A DNA stretch of 64,000 nt from Poecilobothrus nobilitatus (Eukaryota; Arthropoda; Insecta; Diptera; Dolichopodidae): NCBI GenBank assembly GCA_947095535.1, contig OX352772.1:147116177-147180176 (forward strand), given 5' to 3'. Under the pieces are notes generated by a model. The model saw only the letters and a program-made list of their open reading frames with translations, had not been told where the DNA came from and ran no database searches. A program made the position numbers and the translations under genes. This document shows positions 45,150 to 58,030 of this stretch, piece after piece (within the stretch, counting starts at the first letter, position 1; every line of letters starts with the position of its first letter).

Positions 45150-48035
45150 AGTTTCAATTTTCTTGTAATATATGTTTTTTGATTTCGTTTCGTTGAACTC
45201 ACTAATTGAATGAATTTGTTTAAGGCCTAGTTCATTATATAGCTTTAGAGATTGGAATAAGCAATTGTTCTGCTATTGGTTTGTCCTAAATAAGGACAGA
45301 TAGAAATTAGAACTATTCTTTGTATTGTAATTATGTATTCTTATAGCTCTATTTAAAATAAAATTGTGCTTTATTATATTATTTACAATCTTATAGGCCG
45401 TAAGGTACAATTCCCCTTTACAAATGTTACTCAGACTTAAGTATTTTTCAGAGTATAATCTGTCCGTGGGAAACATATTCGAATAGCCATGAATAATTTT
45501 AATTGCCTTCTTGTGTGCGATATCCAGTTGGTGCAATATAAGTTGGCTCGCTCCACACCATATTGGATTAAGGTATATTATGTGTGATAGAATGAAGGAT
45601 GAGTATATGGAGTATAGAGCATTTTGAGATATATATTTCTGAATACGACGTACGATGAACAGATATGGCGTTATTTTCCGAATGATATAATGAATGTGAT
45701 CAATCCATTTAGCTTTTCTGTCCAATATCAATCCTAAATTACAGATTTTTTTTTTAATTTTAATTTTCTACACTATCAATAGATATAGAGTTATAAGAAA
45801 ACTTCCTAGAGGTGTAGATTTTATTGTCAAGCAGCAATATTTTGGTTTTTTTCACATTTAAACGTAACCTATGATGTATTATCCACTTTTCGATTTTAAA
45901 AACGTCATCTTCAATAGAATTTCTCAAAATGTTTTTTTTCTGTAGCGACCGCATATTTTAATATAGCATCGTCGGCATATAATTGGATAGAACCAATAAG
46001 ATCTAAACGAGCTATATCGTCTATGTATATCTTGAATAATTCTGGTCCCAGAATGGAGCCCTGTGGGACCCCTTTTTTATCATTAGCGGACCACTAACGG
46101 AAGAGCCGATTCTGACATTTTGCACTCTATCAGTCAGATAAGCTTTAAAAAGATTTAGTGAACCCTGATCGAAGCTAAGATTGTTCAGTTTTGTCAATAG
46201 ATCTACACAATCGAAGGCCTTTTGAAAATCAAGTGATATTAACGCAACGTATTTACCACTATCAATATTGTTAGTCACAAAATTATTTAAGCTTAAACAC
46301 GCCGCAGTAGTGTTTGAATTTTTTTCGAATTCATATTGTTCTTTATGTAGTACATTATTATGTGTGAGAAAAGTAATAAGTCGATTTTTTATAACAAATT
46401 CAAAAATACTTGTTAAAACAGATATTGGCCGGTAATTAGATGGATTTGTTTTATTTCCTGTTTTAAAAATGGATGTAACTATTGCTGTTTTGAGGGAACG
46501 TAGAAATAATGAAGTTTGAAAAGAATTATTTATTAATTTGGCTATTATTGGTGAAAGTTTGGTTGAAAGTTTTTGCAAGAACTTAGTCGAAATACCATTA
46601 CAACCAGTTGCTGCGGAAAATTTTAGGTTTGCAATAATCTGTTCAATTTCAGTACTATTGGTGAAATATAAGACAAAGTTATTATGGATTGTTCTTTGTA
46701 CTCTATTGACATATGAATAATCAATTGGGTTAGTGGAAATATTCAATGCATCAGTCACATTAACAAAATATGTATTCATTTTGTAAGCTATTTTTTACTC
46801 ATTTGTTGTGGTTATATTATTAGTTATAAGCATTTTAATATTGGGGTTTTGTTTTGGCAAATCGGTATTATAAATTATCTTGTTATAAAAATTCCAAAGA
46901 CTTTTACCGTTTTGAATATCTTGTTGTACTTCAGATGAAAAATATTTTTTTTTTTGCTTGTAATATTAATTTGTTTACCTCGGCTTTCATCGATTTGTAT
47001 AGATTAGTGATACGAGTGTTTTCTTTGTACTTTTTTGAATATTTATAATAAGATAATCTTAATAATAAGATAATCTCTAATCTTAATTTTAACAAATATT
47101 TCTTGTGTCATCCAAAGCGCTTTCTTTTTTTCTTTTCTTTCTATAATAGTTTTAGTAGTTTCCCGAATTAAATTTTGCAAATCTGTGACAAAGCTTTCAA
47201 ATTTAGAGTAGGAATTCAGATTTAACCAGAAGTTATCGCTTGCAACTTTACCGTAATCCAAAACCTTTTTATTAACAATTTTACCTTTGGTTATTGGTTT
47301 AAGATTAATATTGATGTGAAACATCTCGTGATCAGATAAGGATGTTTCACAAATTAAAAAGTTGTATTTGTAATTTATTAGGTCCGTGGAAAAGGGATCA
47401 ATAATAGTTCTCGTTGTACTACCAATTCTCGTTACATATTCAGCGGATATTTTGTTGTAAATCAAAAAACCGTATTCGTATAATCTAAGACGAAGGGGTT
47501 ATTGATATCCAGCAAATTTATATTCAATTATAATGGTATTCTTGTATTGCGCAGTAACACAATTTAATTTAAGTATAAAATCTGGTACAGTATTTTCATG
47601 AGACCTATATATGCCAATGATATTTATATTAAGATCTGGTAAATTAATGACTAACAAATTAGTTTTATAGAATTCTTCTTTGAAAACATAATTAGAATTC
47701 ACACATTCATCAATATATATCGCAACACCACCATGTGGTTCTTGCCTATTTGAAAAATATGGGACATATCCTGCAATGTTAAAAAATTGATTTTCTGTCT
47801 CCAGTAGCCATATTTCAAATAGTAGAATAGGTTAATAGAATAATGTGAACCTTGTGGTTGTACGAATGAATTAGGGATTCTAAGCTATATAGTTTATTTC
47901 GAAGGCTTTGTATATTAATATAAATAATATTTTAACTTCCTTTATTATTTGCAAACGGAGGTAGGTTGCATACCCCTGTTAAATGTACAATATTTTTTAA
48001 GTCAGAAATATTTATTTCATTATGACTATTCATTG
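45150..48035 (-). pseudogene. LINE D ORF2: Jockey/CR1-like endonuclease and reverse transcriptase
   Basis: Minus strand. Endonuclease parts: INIQSLRNKLYSLESLIHSYN (47900), then YFSNRQEPHGGVAIYIDE (47740), LNINIIGIYRSHE (47640) and SLSDHEMFHI (47340). Reverse transcriptase: AATGCNGISTKFLQKL (46610), NPSNYRPISVL (46440), ALISLDFQKAFDCVD (46230), a frameshift near 46070, the catalytic YADDAIL near 45980 and LNVKKTKILLLDNK (45850). The C-terminal part LILHQLDIAHKKAIKIIHGYSN (45540) runs past a stop at 45273 to about 45150. Nearly full length but with multiple breaks. Confidence 0.85.
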
Positions 48036-49660
48036 ATGTTTTTTAAGTGTAAATATATGTATATACGTTGTAAGTATACATATATAAAAAAAAAAATAAT
48101 ATAAAAAAAAAAACAAAAAACAAAAAATTCTGACTTCAATATTTCAAAACAAGTTTTAAATGTGGCTTTAATATATAGAAAAAATAACTGAAAAATGTAC
48201 CAGATAGACACATTAAAAATTAATAAGAAAGAGGGAGCAAGAGTGAATAATAATGAACATACGATATTATTTTCGTATTGTTTAATAATAAATAAAATTA
48301 AAATGATATTGATGAGTATAATTATAATAGCGAACATTTTAGTAGTTTTTTCGTGCGTGAATTATAAGTTGCTCGATTTGTTTTTAAAATAGTGTTTAAT
48401 AAAAATTATAAATCTAATAACTATACGCCGTGAACAAAAAAAAAATTTAATAATATATCTAGTGAAAAATTAGTGATTAATATTTTATAAGTAGTGAAAT
48501 TGAATAAAAAAATAACTAAGTTATTTCTTTTTTTTTAAATCATAATGCAATATTTAATAAGTACAGACATAAGTCCACGTATACCCATGTTGTATATATA
48601 TATATACATATATGAGTAATTAATAGCTCCGTGTACTTATGTTTGAGCTTATACAATATTGTGAAAATCAATATAATTAAATATTTAAAAAAGAAAATTA
48701 GTAGTGTTAACAGAATAATATAAAATTTAATTGTACATGAAAAAAAAAAGAAAAAATTTGTTTCTGATAATATTTTTAGTGAAAAGTTGATGTGTTCAAG
48801 GAGTTTGTCTAAACATAAAAACAAAAAAATCTAATAATATAAAATAATATGAATTCAAAATAGCAATATGAAATAATTTTAGTATATAAGTGAAACAAGT
48901 ATATAATATGATATTTAGTATATAAGTTTAACATGTACATAGCGCATTTACTATAAATTGAAAATAAAAATATATGTGTAATATTATGTATTAAAAATGA
49001 TTTCAAATTATTTGTTATTAGTAAAGAAAATGTAAAAAAATGTATGTAATAAAAAACAAAAACATGTTTTTTTACATAATTTAAAATAACAAAGTAAAAT
49101 AAAAATTTTTAACAAAATTTGTGATGTAAATATATGTATAAATGTAATATAATATATTAACTCTGATTTTAAAATATTTATTATCTGAAAAAAAGAGTAA
49201 GATAATTTATGCAAAAAAAACATATGTTTTCAAATATAATTTAGAAAAATAAAGTAATATAAAAATTTTTAAAAAAATTTGTGATGTAAATTTAGTAATA
49301 AAATTAATGTTAAAAATTTGTGAAATTATAAAAATTAAAGTTGTGGTTTTTAATTTCAGTTCGATTGTTTTATTAATTTGAGTAGTTGAAAGAAAAAAAA
49401 TGAAAAAAACGAATACTAAATGGTAAACAAATATTTTTAAGCTTTTCAAAAAACTAAAAAGTAATTTTGAATACTAAATTAGAGTATGAAATAAATTTTG
49501 CTGGTTTTATTTTCTCGCAAAAGATTTTGTTATTTTTAACCCATAAAAATTCCATTTTTTTGACATTTTAATAGGTTTCACCTCATAATAAAGCTTACTT
49601 TGAAGCGAAGATAAGTGATGGTGAAAAAATATTTGATTATTATTACCTTCAGATGCCAGA
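48036..49660. other. Degenerate AT-rich interval between ORF2 and PHD ORF1 of LINE D
   Basis: Several minus-strand frames of 65-100 codons are rich in Phe, Ile, Tyr and Lys, as expected from composition alone. The phrase TGTGATGTAAATATATGTATAA or close variants recurs (49121, 49280). Probably decayed ORF1, but not demonstrable. Confidence 0.45.
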
Positions 49661-49888
49661 TTAAGTTCTGCGGTAAACAAAGGTCCAAAGCTTTTTTTTT
49701 TTAGCTAGTATTTCATTTTTAATTTCTTCCGAGCTTAATTTGACAATATATAGGCAGCTTTGTGATGTATATCCTGTATCATCTGATACTGTTGAACATT
49801 TTGTATGGAACAATTTTTGGCAAATCCTGCATTTTAATGCTGTTGATTTGGCAGATAAGGATTTTTTGCATTTTTCACATTGTACCAT
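49661..49888 (-). pseudogene. LINE ORF1 PHD-type zinc finger
   Basis: MVQCEKCKKSLSAKSTALK followed by CRICQKLFHTKC gives C-x2-C, C-x2-C and H-x3-C pairs of a PHD finger, as found at the N-terminus of many insect non-LTR ORF1 proteins. The rest is short and truncated. Its first 12 codons are included in the 2,254-bp duplication and recur at 52116-52150. Confidence 0.65.
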
Positions 49889-50029
49889 TTTTAAAAATAA
49901 AAAATAAAAATTTTTTTTTGGTTTTTTTTGTTTTTTTTTTTTTTTTTAATTAAAATTAATTATAAATTTATAAATTAGAGCGCAAAAATAAACACGTCTT
50001 AACACTTTGACAGTCAAAAGCTTTAATTC

Positions 50030-50236
50030 AGAAATATTCACCTGAGAAAATTTTATTTTATTATTCCCATAAAAAAATAGATGCTCAATAAGCATTTATT
50101 TACTATAAATTAGGTTAAAATTAGCAATTAAGTTACATTTTAAGTTGGTACTTTAAACTAGTAATAACCTTAATTAGCTGTACATTCGTCCTAAAAAATA
50201 TTTTTTTATAAGAAATTCTGTTATAATTTCTTAACT
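50030..50236 (+). repeat. Solo errantivirus-like LTR
   Basis: Matches 35060-35263 and ends TTAACT, but no primer site follows, so it is a solo LTR. Duplicated at 52294-52500. Confidence 0.75.
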
Positions 50237-50485
50237 TATATACTAAAAAAAATAAAAACATAAATTATAAAATATCAAAACAAGATACGAGTATATGTAC
50301 ATTAAAAAATTGTTTTGATATTCAGTCTTCCTGTTGGCCTTTTCTTACCAGTTATATATTATTAATTAATGAAAAATTAGTTAAAAAAAAATTAAAACTT
50401 AAATTATAAAAAGGAGCACGCCATTTTTGTGAAAAAAAAATCTTGGCTAAAAGAATCTTCGGGGTGTTGGGGCTGTAGCACCATT

Positions 50486-51420
50486 TTCATACCCGTAAGT
50501 AAAGTATAGGGTATAATAAAATTACTCCTCCATTTGTAACACCTCAAAAGTATGGATTGGATCAGAATCAAATTTTGAGTCAATTAAGCTTTGTCCGTCC
50601 GTCCATAACTCAAAAACTAAGAAAGGTAGAGAATTAATATTATCACAAAATATTTTTGGCCAATTTGTATGTTCCAATTTGTTTATTGCTTGAGATCTGA
50701 CCAAAACTTCGGGTAGCTCCCGAACATCATTTTTTAGAAATTCTGGTAGATATCTTAAAAAACTTAATTTTGTGGAACAACTTTTTTCTGTACGAAATCC
50801 AACCCGTTACGAAGCTACAACACCCTAAAAGTTTGCAAAAGCGCTATATTTAAATTGTTGTAGCACAAGTTCTATAAGGTATATTTTCAATCGATGAAAA
50901 CGTCAAACGATAGCTGCTTTTATGAGTTTTACAAATATATATATAATAAATATATATTTATACCATACGTCACACGATATCACAATTTACCGTTAGGTGA
51001 AACTGAATTATTGCAACCTTTAAGTTAGAAACAAATTTTGGGGAGTTAGATCTTTGAAAATAAGTATGAGTCATTTAGAAAGTATTTTTGTATCGATCCT
51101 CGTTTAGAAGCTGTAAGGGGTAAAAAACCGAAAGTTTCTTGTTTTTAAATATCTGTAACATGGACACCTGTTAAAAATTAAAGCTCCAACTTTGTACTTT
51201 TATTTCTGTTAGCAACTTTTCTTAATAATATATGGTTACCTTAAAATTGACGATGCTGTGACTAGATTTTTCTCAAATTTTCTAACAAATTTCTTTAACG
51301 ATGTTCTTGAACTTTTTTTTTAATAGATCATTTTAACTTGTTGAGGATGATGATGCGTAGTACAAAAAAATGTAAATAAATAAAAAACAGAACAGTTGCT
51401 TGAAGAATTTATATTTATAG
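50486..51420 (+). mobile_element. INE-like repeat, family 2, copy C
   Basis: Begins TACCCGTAAGTAAAGTATAG, has GTCCGTCCGTCC at 50588 and the shared phrase TTTGTGGAACAACTTTTT at 50770. Same family as copies A and B, opposite in orientation to A. Noncoding. Confidence 0.7.
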
Positions 51421-52115
51421 GATATTGGTATGCATACTTATATATACATATAATGTTTATTTACATATCGTGATGATGTCAATGAATGATGTATAATAAG
51501 AATATTGATACATATACATATAAATAAATATATATATACATATATATGTAGAAACGGATAAATTGTCTCCTAAAAATATAACAATACTTGCCAATTAGTA
51601 AAAAATAAACACAAAACATTACCTGATGCAGCCAAGTTATCAAGTAGTCCATCCGTCCAGTAATCCATCTCATGGGTCTTCTTCATAATCATTATTTAAT
51701 GGGTCTTCTTCTTATCATTGTTTATATTGTTTATTTTTTATTTTTGCCTTGTTAAGTAAACATTTATTTACCTTTTAATTATTCTAATTGTTCAAATTCT
51801 GAATTGAATTGTCAAAACCATCAGTTTTGACAAACAAGACATTTGTACTTTTTTTAATTCTGTACTTTTTATATTCGAATGCAGCTAATAGCTATGTTCT
51901 ATATTTCAAGCCTATGTTTTAATTTTATATTTTTATTGTATTTAGAATTTTAACGGTCAAATTTTTTATACTATGTACTATTTTATATTATGTATTAATT
52001 TTATTGCTTTGATACAGCTAAATTTTTTAATATAAATAGAGGGCCAAAATTATATTAAACGCACTCTAAAAGTAAAGTCAATAAGTAAAGCATAAGAATT
52101 GTATAGATAATTGTA

Positions 52116-54369
52116 CAGATAAGGATTTTTTGCATTTTTCACATTGTACCATTTTTAAAAATAAAAAATAAAAATTTTTTTTTGGTTTTTTTTGTTTTTT
52201 TTTTTTTTTTTAATTAAAATTAATTATAAATTTATAAATTAGAGCGCAAAAATAAACACGTCTTAACACTTTGACAGTCAAAAGCTTTAATTCAGAAATA
52301 TTCACCTGAGAAAATTTTATTTTATTATTCCCATAAAAAAATAGATGCTCAATAAGCATTTATTTACTATAAATTAGGTTAAAATTAGCAATTAAGTTAC
52401 ATTTTAAGTTGGTACTTTAAACTAGTAATAACCTTAATTAGCTGTACATTCGTCCTAAAAAATATTTTTTTATAAGAAATTCTGTTATAATTTCTTAACT
52501 TATATACTAAAAAAAATAAAAACATAAATTATAAAATATCAAAACAAGATACGAGTATATGTACATTAAAAAATTGTTTTGATATTCAGTCTTCCTGTTG
52601 GCCTTTTCTTACCAGTTATATATTATTAATTAATGAAAAATTAGTTAAAAAAAAATTAAAACTTAAATTATAAAAAGGAGCACGCCATTTTTGTGAAAAA
52701 AAAATCTTGGCTAAAAGAATCTTCGGGGTGTTGGGGCTGTAGCACCATTTTCATACCCGTAAGTAAAGTATAGGGTATAATAAAATTACTCCTCCATTTG
52801 TAACACCTCAAAAGTATGGATTGGATCAGAATCAAATTTTGAGTCAATTAAGCTTTGTCCGTCCGTCCATAACTCAAAAACTAAGAAAGGTAGAGAATTA
52901 ATATTATCACAAAATATTTTTGGCCAATTTGTATGTTCCAATTTGTTTATTGCTTGAGATCTGACCAAAACTTCGGGTAGCTCCCGAACATCATTTTTTA
53001 GAAATTCTGGTAGATATCTTAAAAAACTTAATTTTGTGGAACAACTTTTTTCTGTACGAAATCCAACCCGTTACGAAGCTACAACACCCTAAAAGTTTGC
53101 AAAAGCGCTATATTTAAATTGTTGTAGCACAAGTTCTATAAGGTATATTTTCAATCGATGAAAACGTCAAACGATAGCTGCTTTTATGAGTTTTACAAAT
53201 ATATATATAATAAATATATATTTATACCATACGTCACACGATATCACAATTTACCGTTAGGTGAAACTGAATTATTGCAACCTTTAAGTTAGAAACAAAT
53301 TTTGGGGAGTTAGATCTTTGAAAATAAGTATGAGTCATTTAGAAAGTATTTTTGTATCGATCCTCGTTTAGAAGCTGTAAGGGGTAAAAAACCGAAAGTT
53401 TCTTGTTTTTAAATATCTGTAACATGGACACCTGTTAAAAATTAAAGCTCCAACTTTGTACTTTTATTTCTGTTAGCAACTTTTCTTAATAATATATGGT
53501 TACCTTAAAATTGACGATGCTGTGACTAGATTTTTCTCAAATTTTCTAACAAATTTCTTTAACGATGTTCTTGAACTTTTTTTTTAATAGATCATTTTAA
53601 CTTGTTGAGGATGATGATGCGTAGTACAAAAAAATGTAAATAAATAAAAAACAGAACAGTTGCTTGAAGAATTTATATTTATAGGATATTGGTATGCATA
53701 CTTATATATACATATAATGTTTATTTACATATCGTGATGATGTCAATGAATGATGTATAATAAGAATATTGATACATATACATATAAATAAATATATATA
53801 TACATATATATGTAGAAACGGATAAATTGTCTCCTAAAAATATAACAATACTTGCCAATTAGTAAAAAATAAACACAAAACATTACCTGATGCAGCCAAG
53901 TTATCAAGTAGTCCATCCGTCCAGTAATCCATCTCATGGGTCTTCTTCATAATCATTATTTAATGGGTCTTCTTCTTATCATTGTTTATATTGTTTATTT
54001 TTTATTTTTGCCTTGTTAAGTAAACATTTATTTACCTTTTAATTATTCTAATTGTTCAAATTCTGAATTGAATTGTCAAAACCATCAGTTTTGACAAACA
54101 AGACATTTGTACTTTTTTTAATTCTGTACTTTTTATATTCGAATGCAGCTAATAGCTATGTTCTATATTTCAAGCCTATGTTTTAATTTTATATTTTTAT
54201 TGTATTTAGAATTTTAACGGTCAAATTTTTTATACTATGTACTATTTTATATTATGTATTAATTTTATTGCTTTGATACAGCTAAATTTTTTAATATAAA
54301 TAGAGGGCCAAAATTATATTAAACGCACTCTAAAAGTAAAGTCAATAAGTAAAGCATAAGAATTGTATA
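52116..54369. repeat. 2,254-bp tandem duplication, copy 2
   Basis: Second copy of 49852-52105. It includes a solo LTR (52294-52500), INE-like copy D (52750-53684) and the U3-like part of the following Gypsy LTR (from 54074). Confidence 0.95.
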
Positions 54370-54627
54370 TGAAAAAAGGAAGAAAAGAAAAAAATATTTA
54401 TAAAGTCTGAAAAGGAATATTTTGGAGAAAACTGAAAAAAAAAAGAATTTATATATTTTTTGTTTAAATTAAACAAAGAAAGGGTTTAATATTAGAATTT
54501 AAACTTTATTTTAATTTTTTTTTAACAATAATAAATGGTTGCAATATTTTTTTTCTCTTAAAATAAATAGAGTTTTTTTTATTTATTTTTCTTCTTAATC
54601 TATTGGTTGTGTTGAGATAACCTTACA
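54074..54627 (+). repeat. Probable 5' LTR of third Gypsy element
   Basis: Tentative limits: TGTCAAAACC at 54074 and TTACA at 54627, just before the primer-site-like TGGTGTCAGAAGT (54628-54640). A perfect 10-bp inverted repeat (TTGTCAAAAC/GTTTTGACAA, 54073-54097) sits at the proposed start. A TATAAATAG box (54295-54303) could be its promoter. The 3' LTR is not in the window, so the 5' limit is a guess. Confidence 0.45.
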
Positions 54628-54788
54628 TGGTGTCAGAAGTAAACTACATAATAACATTTTTTTTAAAATCGCTGGATTTAAAAAACACAAAAGTTATTTT
54701 TTTTTAATTAAAACATACTGATTGATTGGAAACATATTAATATAGGAGAAGTACTAAGTAACTACATATATTGATTATTAAAAATTAT

Positions 54789-55800
54789 ATGGAACAATTA
54801 TCAAAACTAACGATTAAGGAGCTAAAAGTGTTATTAGAAGAAAATAATTTAGTAACAAAATACACTTTTAAAATAGATCTTGTTACTAGATTACTGGAGT
54901 TTTATAGGGCAAAATAGTATAATAGCGGCAGCATCTCCCAGTTGATTAATTCGATTGAAATTAGCAGCAGCAACAGCAGTAGCGACAGTGATAGTGATCA
55001 ATCAGTGATTAGGATCAAGGACGAAATTAGGAAAATACCAGAACCAAACAATTTCGTATTCAAAGATGTCGAAGATTCGCTAGAAAAATTTAATGGTAAA
55101 ACGGGCAAAAACTATGAAGCATGGATAAAACATTTTGAAGAGATAGCAGAAGTATGTGGTTGGAACGACATCCAAAAGTATTTATACGCCAGAAGATTGT
55201 TGCAAGGTGCTGCAAAATTAGCGGTAGAGGATAATACAGGAATTGCTCCTTTTATGAAACTAAAAACGTTATTGCAGATTGAGTTCACAGAAAAGCCGTC
55301 CAGTATTGAAATACATATGATGTTAAAAAAGAAGAATGAAGCCGTCAGAAAGCCATCTAGAGTACCTGTATGAAATGAAAAGTATAGCAAACAAGGGTAG
55401 TATGGATGAAGAGTCATTAATCACCTACATTATCAATGGTATTAACGATAGCGTAAATAAAAAAAACAGTGTTATATGAAGCGAAATCATTAAGTGAGTT
55501 TAAAAAAAATTTTCAATCTACAAAAACATGAAAGATGCTCAAATGCTAAGCCAGAATCAGACAACACTTAAATCTGATTTCAAATTCCGTTCAAACTTTA
55601 CTACCGGTAATCAACAGAACACCAGGTGCAAAAATTGTGGTGCTCTGTCAATTTTGGACCACAATTGCCCTAGTAAAGAAAAGGGAAAAAGGTGTTTCAG
55701 TTGCAATAAATTTGGCCACATTTCTCCACAATGCCTAATTAGGCCAGCAAGCACAAGCAAAAATGCAAGAAGAATCAACAACGAAAACAAAATTCCAGTC
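54789..55800 (+). pseudogene. gag: Gag with N-terminal SAP-like domain, copy 1
   Basis: ATG at 54789 opens a 42-residue segment with LTIKELKVLLEENN and IDLVTRLLEFYRAK, matching the SAP helix-loop-helix DNA-binding pattern. A TAG (54915-54917) follows where copy 2 has a Glu codon. The frame goes on through a Ser/Asp tract (about 54955-54995) and the capsid part (FNGKTGKNYEAWIKHFEEIA, LYARRLLQGAAKLAV). A frameshift near 55335 and stops follow, then fingers CKNCGALSILDHNC and the CCHC knuckle CFSCNKFGHISPQC (55693-55734). Confidence 0.82.
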
Positions 55801-56916
55801 ATAATAGAAAACAAGGGTTTTAACGCATTCGTTGACAATGGTAGCGATGTGTCACTTATACAGCAAACGGTGTAGGAGTTAATTGGTGTACAACTAAGCG
55901 GTAATAAACAGACTACATTGAAAAGGTTTGGGAACAATACTTGTTTAACATTGGGTGCATGTACGGTAAAGGTGAAGATTAAGTCAACAATCCATGAAGT
56001 ACAATTTGAAGTTCTTCCTGACCACTACATGTCAGATAATATTATTTTGGGCCAACATTTTTTGGAAAAAGTAATATTAGTCATTGACAAAGGAAGAGTA
56101 ATCATAAAAGAGTGCGAAGCGATCATAAAAACAAGCGAAGAATGGGAAGAAAATGAAATCTTACAAATAAATATAGAAGCCCTACAAAAAGATAATAAGG
56201 AATTAAATATTAATTTAAAAAACTCAGTATGAACAAAAATTGTAACTCAAGTGTGCAAACAAATTGTCAACTCAAGTGTGCAAATGAAGATAGTCCTGCA
56301 AGATGAAGTCTCCATCTACCAAACAGCAAGAAAACTAGCTTTGATCGAGCGCGAAGTTGTTAAAAATCAAATAGAAGAATGGTTGGCAGATGGAGTCATA
56401 GATGCATTTCGGATTTTGCTTCACCAATAGTTTAGTTAAGAAAAAAGATGGATCAAGAAGATTGTGCGTGGACAACCGGAAATTAAACGTCAAGATTATC
56501 AAAGATAGGTACCCATTACCTATTGTAGAAGACATTTTGGAGAGATTCTATGGTGCAAAAGTGTTCACAACGTTGGACTTAAAAAATGGATTCTTTCACG
56601 TTGATGTACATCAAGAGAGTCAAAAATATACATCATTCATAAGACCAGATGGTCAATACTAGTTTAGAAAAGTCCCATTTGGTCTATGATATTCACCAGC
56701 AGTTTTTTAAAGGTTTGTAAACACAGTTTTTCATAAATTAATTCACCAAGGCCAAATCATCATATACATTGATGATTTGATAATTCCAACAACTACAGAA
56801 GAGCAAAATTTAGAAATTTTAAAAGAAGTACTTCAACTAGGAAAAGAGAACGGCCTAATCTTTAAGTGGCAAAAATGTACATTTCTGGCGTTATCAATTA
56901 AGTTTTTGGGTCATAT
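55780..56916 (+). pseudogene. pol: Protease and truncated reverse transcriptase, copy 1
   Basis: The retropepsin site reads DNGS (FVDNGSDVSLI, 55828) where DTGS is usual. The flap and the DNIILGQHFLEK segment lie at 56035. Reverse transcriptase: VKNQIEEWLADGVI (56357), a frameshift, VKKKDGSRRLCVDNRKLN (56435), FTTLDLKNGFFHV (56566), then stops in and after KVPFGL, and the catalytic YIDD (56764-56775). The gene stops at 56916-56924, where it runs into leader sequence of copy 2. Confidence 0.82.
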
Positions 56917-57022
56917 AATTAAAACATACTGATTGATTGGAAACATATTAATATAGGAAAAGTAACTACATATATTAGGAAAAGTAACTAAATAACTACA
57001 TATATTGATTATTAAAAATTAT

Positions 57023-58030
57023 ATGGAACAATTATCAAAACTAACGATTAAGGAGCTAAAAGCGTTATTAGAAGAAAATAATTTAGTTACAAAATACACT
57101 TTAAAAATAGATCTGTTACTAGATTACTAGAGTTTTATAGGGCAAAAGAGTATAATAGCGGCAGCATCTCCCAGTTGATTAATTCGATTGAAATTAGCAG
57201 CAGCAACAGCAGTAGCGACAGTGATAGTGATCAATCAGTGATTAGGATCAAGGACGAAATTAGGAAAATACCAGAACCAAACAATTTCGTATTCAAAGAT
57301 GTCGAAGATTCGCTGGATAAATTTAATGGTAAAACGGGCAAAAACTATGAAGCATGGATAAAAGATTTTGAAGAGATAGCAGAAGTATGTGGTTGGAACG
57401 ACATCCAAAAGTATTTATACGCCAGAAGATTGTTGCAGGGTGCTGCAAAATTAGCGGTAGATTCTAATACAGAAATTGCTTCTTTTATAAAACTAAAAAC
57501 GTTATTGCAGATTGAGTTCACAGAAAAGCCGTCCAGTATTGAAATACATATGATGTTAAAAAAAGAAGAATGAAGCCGTCGGAAAGCTATTAGAGTACCT
57601 GTATGAAATGAAAAGTATTTCAAACAAGGGTAGTATGGATGAAGAGTCATTAATCACCCACATTATCAATGGTATTAACGATAGCTTAAATAACAAAATA
57701 GCGTTATATGAAGCGAAGTAATTAAGTGAGTTAAAAAAAAATTGTTAGTCTATAAAAACATAAAAGATGCTCAAATGCTATGCCAGAATCAGACAACACT
57801 TAAATCTGATTTCAAATTCCGTTCAAACTTTACTACCGGTAATCAACAGAAGACCAGGTGCAAAAATTGTGGTGCTCTGCCAATTTTGGACCACAATTGC
57901 CCTAGTAAAGAAAAGGGAAAAAGGTGTTTCAGTTGCAATCAATTTGGTCACATTTCTCTACAATGTCTAATTAGGCCAGCAAGCACAAACAAAAATGCAA
58001 GAAAAATCAACAACGAAAACAAAATTCCAG
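57023..58030 (+). pseudogene. gag: Gag with SAP-like domain, copy 2
   Basis: The SAP-like segment starts at 57023 and loses one base near 57108, a different break from copy 1. The Ser/Asp tract and capsid (57175-57573) differ from copy 1 by several substitutions (for example DSNTEIASF for EDNTGIAPF). The CCHC finger CFSCNQFGHISLQC is at 57926-57967. The capsid frame breaks near 57570. Confidence 0.82.

Larger units (their letters stand above)
49852..52105. repeat. 2,254-bp tandem duplication, copy 1
   Basis: Repeats at 52116-54369 with an offset of 2264; I noticed no difference in any of the parts compared. Holds a solo errantivirus-like LTR (50030-50236), an INE-like repeat (50486-51420) and the 5' part of a Gypsy LTR (from 51810). 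A 10-base filler (GATAATTGTA, 52106-52115) joins the copies. Confidence 0.95.

Noticed and set aside
48026..49449. Several minus-strand frames rich in Phe, Ile, Tyr and Lys.
   Set aside because: Hydrophobic composition follows from AT-rich sequence. No conserved membrane protein signature, and they lie inside a LINE.
51470..51680. Minus-strand frame of 64 codons, identical at 53743-53937.
   Set aside because: Identity is due to the perfect tandem duplication; the frame runs through an AT microsatellite and has no family features.
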